This document shows, one piece after another, positions 4,994 through 7,352 of a DNA stretch of 7,352 bases. Position 1 is the first letter of the stretch. Every line of letters starts with the position of its first letter. The stretch comes from Negativicutes bacterium (GTDB taxonomy: Bacteria; Bacillota; Negativicutes; JAGOZY01). Under the pieces are notes generated by a model. The model did no database searches. It was not told the DNA's origin and saw only the letters and a list, made by a program, of their open reading frames with translations. The position numbers and the translations under genes were made by a program. Location of the stretch: the NCBI GenBank assembly GCA_018058445.1, contig JAGOZY010000049.1, forward strand, positions 1 to 7,352, in the 5' to 3' direction.

Positions 4994-5026
4994 AAAAGAC
5001 ATTCCTTAGTCAAGGAATGTCTTTTT
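4994..5026. terminator. Bidirectional intrinsic terminator
   Basis: GACATTCCTT (4998-5007) pairs perfectly with AAGGAATGTC (5012-5021) across an AGTC loop. A4 lies on the left and T5 on the right. It sits between the convergent adenosyltransferase gene and the PHP phosphoesterase gene, 3 bases from the stop of the latter. Confidence 0.92.
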
Positions 5027-5029
5027 GTT

Positions 5030-5815
5030 TTAGAAAGAGTTTTTAAGCATTTTTCGCTCTTTAAAATAAACCGATTGGAGCTTCGCAGCCTCAGCCATAT
5101 CAAGGGCTTCACGCAGATAGCCACCTACCGCAGTTGGTACATGAGCGTCTGACCCAACGGTAACGTATTTTCCGCCCAGTTCTTTAAAACGTCGGCATAA
5201 TTCAAACAGTGATTCTTTAGCACTGGTGCTTTTAAACCTGCGGGTATTGATCTCAAGAGCTTTCTCTTTTTCCGCCAGTTCTTTAAATAAGACATCCCAC
5301 AGATCTGCATCGTCACGGTAGTGTAGGTCTGGATCTGCATAATCATTATAGCGGCAGATATAATCGATATGGCCGAGGCTGTCAAAGTCTTCGAGACCTC
5401 GTGTTTCTTCGATCATTACTTCTAAATAACGACGATAGGCGGCTGACTTACCAAAGTTTTTATAATAATCACCTGTGTAGGGATCAAGACCATCGACCAT
5501 GTGGATGGATGCTAGTACAAAGTCCCAGGGGTAGCCCGAGACGACGTTTTTGTTCTTTGCCCGGCAAGAACGCTGCATGCCGATTTCAACGCCTAAAAGA
5601 AGCCTTTCTGAACGAAGAGGCTCATAAGTTGCAAAATATTCATCTGGCTCAAAAACAACGATCGATGGATCAAGTGGGAAGTCATAGTCTAGGTGCTCTG
5701 TTAAAATGCCGCCAATTCGTAGGTCTGTCAAGGCTTGTAAAAGCTCTGGCAACTGTTGTCTAGCATCTTGCGAGAACGGGAGTGTATGGAGATGACAATC
5801 AAAAGGGGTGCTCAT
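5030..5815 (-). CDS. PHP-family phosphoesterase, HisJ-like histidinol phosphatase
   Basis: This is a 261-residue PHP-domain protein, close to the usual HisJ length of about 268. The metal-binding motifs occur in the expected order: H8-x-H10 in DCHLHTLPFSQDA, E40-H41, E77 in GVEIG, H105 in ASIHMVDG, H149 in LGHIDYICRYN, and D223 and H225 in GSDAHVP. These residues build the trinuclear metal centre of histidinol-phosphate phosphatases (step 8 of histidine synthesis, EC 3.1.3.15). The SLGHIDYICRYN and AVGGYLREA segments are HisJ-like. It is the last gene of a minus-strand cluster behind a glycosyltransferase, 36 bases away, and no his genes are present. It may instead act on another phosphorylated compound, for example in polysaccharide metabolism. 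AGGAGGA lies 5 bases before the ATG. Family assignment is firm; the substrate is not. Confidence 0.85.
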   Translation of the reverse strand: MSTPFDCHLHTLPFSQDARQQLPELLQALTDLRIGGILTEHLDYDFPLDPSIVVFEPDEYFATYEPLRSERLLLGVEIGMQRSCRAKNKNVVSGYPWDFVLASIHMVDGLDPYTGDYYKNFGKSAAYRRYLEVMIEETRGLEDFDSLGHIDYICRYNDYADPDLHYRDDADLWDVLFKELAEKEKALEINTRRFKSTSAKESLFELCRRFKELGGKYVTVGSDAHVPTAVGGYLREALDMAEAAKLQSVYFKERKMLKNSF

Positions 5816-5851
5816 AAGTCTCCTCCTAAAACTGAATTAGGCTTCGTCTCT

Positions 5852-6547
5852 TTATTTTCGAACAAAGAAGTAGCTGCCCATTTCGGAAAAACATTTTTTA
5901 ATAACACCGATACTGGCAAGGGTTGATTCGCCGGCGACGCGGGGGTGATAATCAAGACCAATTTCTTTAATGACTCGTCCTTGTTTATGGGCTTCGATCA
6001 GAAGCTCTGCATCAATAAATGATCCTTCCGATTGTAGCTGAACATTGGTGAGAATTTCTCGTTTAAAAAGCTTAAAGGAAAAATTCACATCTTGCACTTT
6101 TAGACCGAAAAGGGTACGAATTAATAAGTTGTAGCCGCGGGATAAAATCTTACGCTTGATTGGCTCGTCACGAGTCAGCCGATAACCAATCAAGATGTCC
6201 GCATCATCAATCTGGGGAATGGCAGCAGCCACATCATCAAAATCAAGAGGTAGATCGGAATCCATATAAAGGATATAGTCTTTGCGGGCTTCTGAGAATC
6301 CTGTGCGAAGAGTTCCGCCCAATTTTCGATTGACTGGTTGGTGAATAACTCGCAGCTCAGGGTACACTAAAGCGAGCTGATCGGCGAGTTCGCCACAGCC
6401 GTCTGTACTGGCATCGTCAACAACGACAACTTCAAAATCGATTCCAAGTTTTTTACCGATTTGAAGAGCTCCGGTCACACAAGCCTCAATATTTTCGATT
6501 TCATTATACATAGGAAAAACAAAAGATAGACTGGTAAGTTTTGTCAC
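5852..6547 (-). CDS. Family 2 glycosyltransferase, DPM1-like
   Basis: This is a 231-residue GT-A-fold glycosyltransferase starting at GTG. The N-terminal strand FVFPMYNEIENI (9-20) leads to the nucleotide-binding motif VVDDASTDG (42-50). The metal-binding D-x-D follows as D96-S-D98 in YMDSDLPLDF, then the DVNFSFKLFKR segment (153-163) and a GEST motif near 206-209. These features match dolichyl/polyprenyl-phosphate mannose synthase-like enzymes, which move a sugar from GDP- or UDP-sugar to a lipid phosphate or glycan at the inner face of the membrane. There is no C-terminal membrane hairpin, so it would be soluble or peripheral. The frame is open to an ATG at 6655 inside the epimerase gene, but AAAGGAGG (6558-6565) sits 10 bases before the GTG and homology begins there. 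It lies 44 bases downstream of the epimerase, in the same transcript. Sugar and acceptor are unknown. Confidence 0.87.
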   Translation of the reverse strand: MTKLTSLSFVFPMYNEIENIEACVTGALQIGKKLGIDFEVVVVDDASTDGCGELADQLALVYPELRVIHQPVNRKLGGTLRTGFSEARKDYILYMDSDLPLDFDDVAAAIPQIDDADILIGYRLTRDEPIKRKILSRGYNLLIRTLFGLKVQDVNFSFKLFKREILTNVQLQSEGSFIDAELLIEAHKQGRVIKEIGLDYHPRVAGESTLASIGVIKKCFSEMGSYFFVRK

Positions 6548-6557
6548 TAGGGAAGAG

Positions 6558-6565
6558 CCTCCTTT
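6558..6565 (-). promoter_or_regulatory. Ribosome binding site fixing the GTG start of the glycosyltransferase
   Basis: AAAGGAGG on the minus strand is 10 bases from the GTG at 6547. It shows that the true start is not the ATG 108 bases further upstream, which would overlap the epimerase gene by 64 bases. Confidence 0.8.
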
Positions 6566-6591
6566 AAATAGGTTCCGAAAGAATGGGGAAT

Positions 6592-7352
6592 TTAGTCGTA
6601 TAAAGAGAGTAAAGTAGCTCTTAAACCATCCTCTAAGGGTGTTTTTGCGGTCCAATTAAGATGAGCTTTCGCAAGTGACGGAGAGAGAAGAGATTTTGTA
6701 ATATCTCCTTCTCGGGCAGGCTCGCGTAGGATATTAGGCTGAACTTGAGCTAAATCGGCGAGAATATCGATCAATTTTAGCAAAGAAATTTCTGACCCAG
6801 TGCTGATATTATAGGCCTGATTTGTACCAGAAGTCAAAAGCGCCTGATAATTTGCTTGAGCAACATCTTTCACGTAGATAAAGTCGCGAGTTTGCTCGCC
6901 ATCGCCATATAAGGTGATGGAGTCATTTTTTGCGAGTTTCTTTGTGAAAATACTGATAACGCCGCCTTCACCGAGGTCGCCTTGTCGTTCGCCATAAACA
7001 TTCGAGTAGCGTAAGATCACATAATCCAGGCCGAAGTTTTTTTGATAGAGTTTGAGATAACATTCCTCAGACCATTTACTTAAACCATAAAAGGAAAGCG
7101 GCTCGGCAGGTGAATCTTCGGGTGTCGGAAAATGTGTGACGTCTCCGTAAATCGCAGCGGTTGAGGCAAAAAGAAACCGTTTTACGCCAGATTTTCGGCT
7201 AGCTTCTAATAGATTCACTAATCCAAGAATATTAATATCACAATCTGCATAAGGGTCAGCTAAGGATTCGGGTACACTAGTTTGAGCGGCAAGATGAATG
7301 ACCGAATCAAACTTCTCTTGATCAAACCAAGCGGTTAAATTTAAGTCGCGGA
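6592..7352 (-). CDS. NAD-dependent sugar-nucleotide epimerase (GalE-like), N-terminus missing
   Basis: The frame stays open to the right edge of the window. The 252 visible residues are the C-terminal three quarters of an extended short-chain dehydrogenase. The ATG- or GTG-like codon at 7218 is internal, because clear family sequence precedes it: FDSVIHLAAQTSVPES, then DINILGLVNLLEA. The catalytic region follows: FASTAAIYGD with Ser/Thr at visible residues 63-64, then FYGLSK with Tyr88 and Lys92. RYSNVYGERQ and GDGEQTRDFIYVKDVA complete the pattern. The glycine-rich NAD-binding start lies outside the window. The STAAIYG sequence, in place of the Asp-Glu of dTDP-glucose 4,6-dehydratases, favours a UDP-hexose 4-epimerase (glucose or N-acetylglucosamine type). 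The exact sugar cannot be told. It is first of the three minus-strand genes seen here and should supply activated sugar for the neighbouring glycosyltransferase. Confidence 0.9.
   Translation of the reverse strand, partial: RDLNLTAWFDQEKFDSVIHLAAQTSVPESLADPYADCDINILGLVNLLEASRKSGVKRFLFASTAAIYGDVTHFPTPEDSPAEPLSFYGLSKWSEECYLKLYQKNFGLDYVILRYSNVYGERQGDLGEGGVISIFTKKLAKNDSITLYGDGEQTRDFIYVKDVAQANYQALLTSGTNQAYNISTGSEISLLKLIDILADLAQVQPNILREPAREGDITKSLLSPSLAKAHLNWTAKTPLEDGLRATLLSLYD

Noticed and set aside
5401..5763. Open frames on the strand opposite the PHP phosphoesterase and similar shadows elsewhere
   Set aside because: They lie wholly inside well-supported genes, have low-complexity composition and no ribosome binding sites.
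6548..6655. 36-residue N-terminal extension of the glycosyltransferase
   Set aside because: It overlaps the epimerase gene and has no ribosome binding site. AAAGGAGG precedes the GTG at 6547, where family similarity begins.
6592..7218. Epimerase as a complete 208-residue gene starting at 7218
   Set aside because: The frame continues to the window edge with clear epimerase sequence (VIHLAAQTS and following), so the codon at 7218 is internal and the gene is cut by the window.

Overview
The window looks like chromosomal DNA of a low-to-mid GC Bacillota, probably a Clostridia of the Desulfitobacterium/Peptococcaceae or heliobacterial kind. The reasons are strong AGGAGG-type ribosome binding sites before almost every gene, a DUF951 protein, CsaA, and an AcuB-like CBS-CBS-ACT protein. 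This is a judgement from protein character; I could not search a database, and the genus is not established. There is no rRNA, tRNA, CRISPR array, phage gene or intact insertion sequence.

Positions 1-1067 hold the end of a branched-chain amino acid ABC transporter operon: the C-terminal part of LivG, then complete LivF, then an intrinsic terminator. Positions 1068-1561 are the only long stretch without a confident gene. It contains a minus-strand reading frame of uncertain reality (1023-1367) and two inverted repeats, one of which straddles the putative start codon of that frame. Positions 1562-2236 encode a CBS-CBS-ACT sensor protein.

Positions 2237-5029 are a series of short, separately transcribed genes in alternating orientation. 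They are a two-helix membrane protein (minus), a cation diffusion facilitator metal exporter (plus), a DUF951 small Cys-containing protein (plus), the tRNA-binding-domain protein CsaA (minus) and a PduO-type cob(I)alamin adenosyltransferase (plus). The three convergent junctions each carry one near-perfect hairpin with an A-tract on the left and a T-tract on the right, so each can terminate both neighbours. The metal-exporter gene has a good extended -10 promoter and a short leader with a perfect 8-bp hairpin ahead of its ribosome binding site.

Positions 5030-7352 are a minus-strand operon read from the right edge inward. It runs from a sugar-nucleotide epimerase (N-terminus outside the window), through a family 2 glycosyltransferase of the dolichyl-phosphate-mannose-synthase type, to a PHP-family phosphoesterase resembling HisJ histidinol phosphatase. 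The first two suggest cell-surface or lipid-linked sugar synthesis; whether the phosphatase belongs to that pathway is open.

Most of the window is ordinary housekeeping and accessory metabolism. I do not see a convincing new system. The places most worth a second look are the 1068-1561 region and the leader of the metal-exporter gene. Several gene starts were moved inward from the longest open frame on the basis of ribosome binding sites (the metal exporter, DUF951 and the glycosyltransferase).
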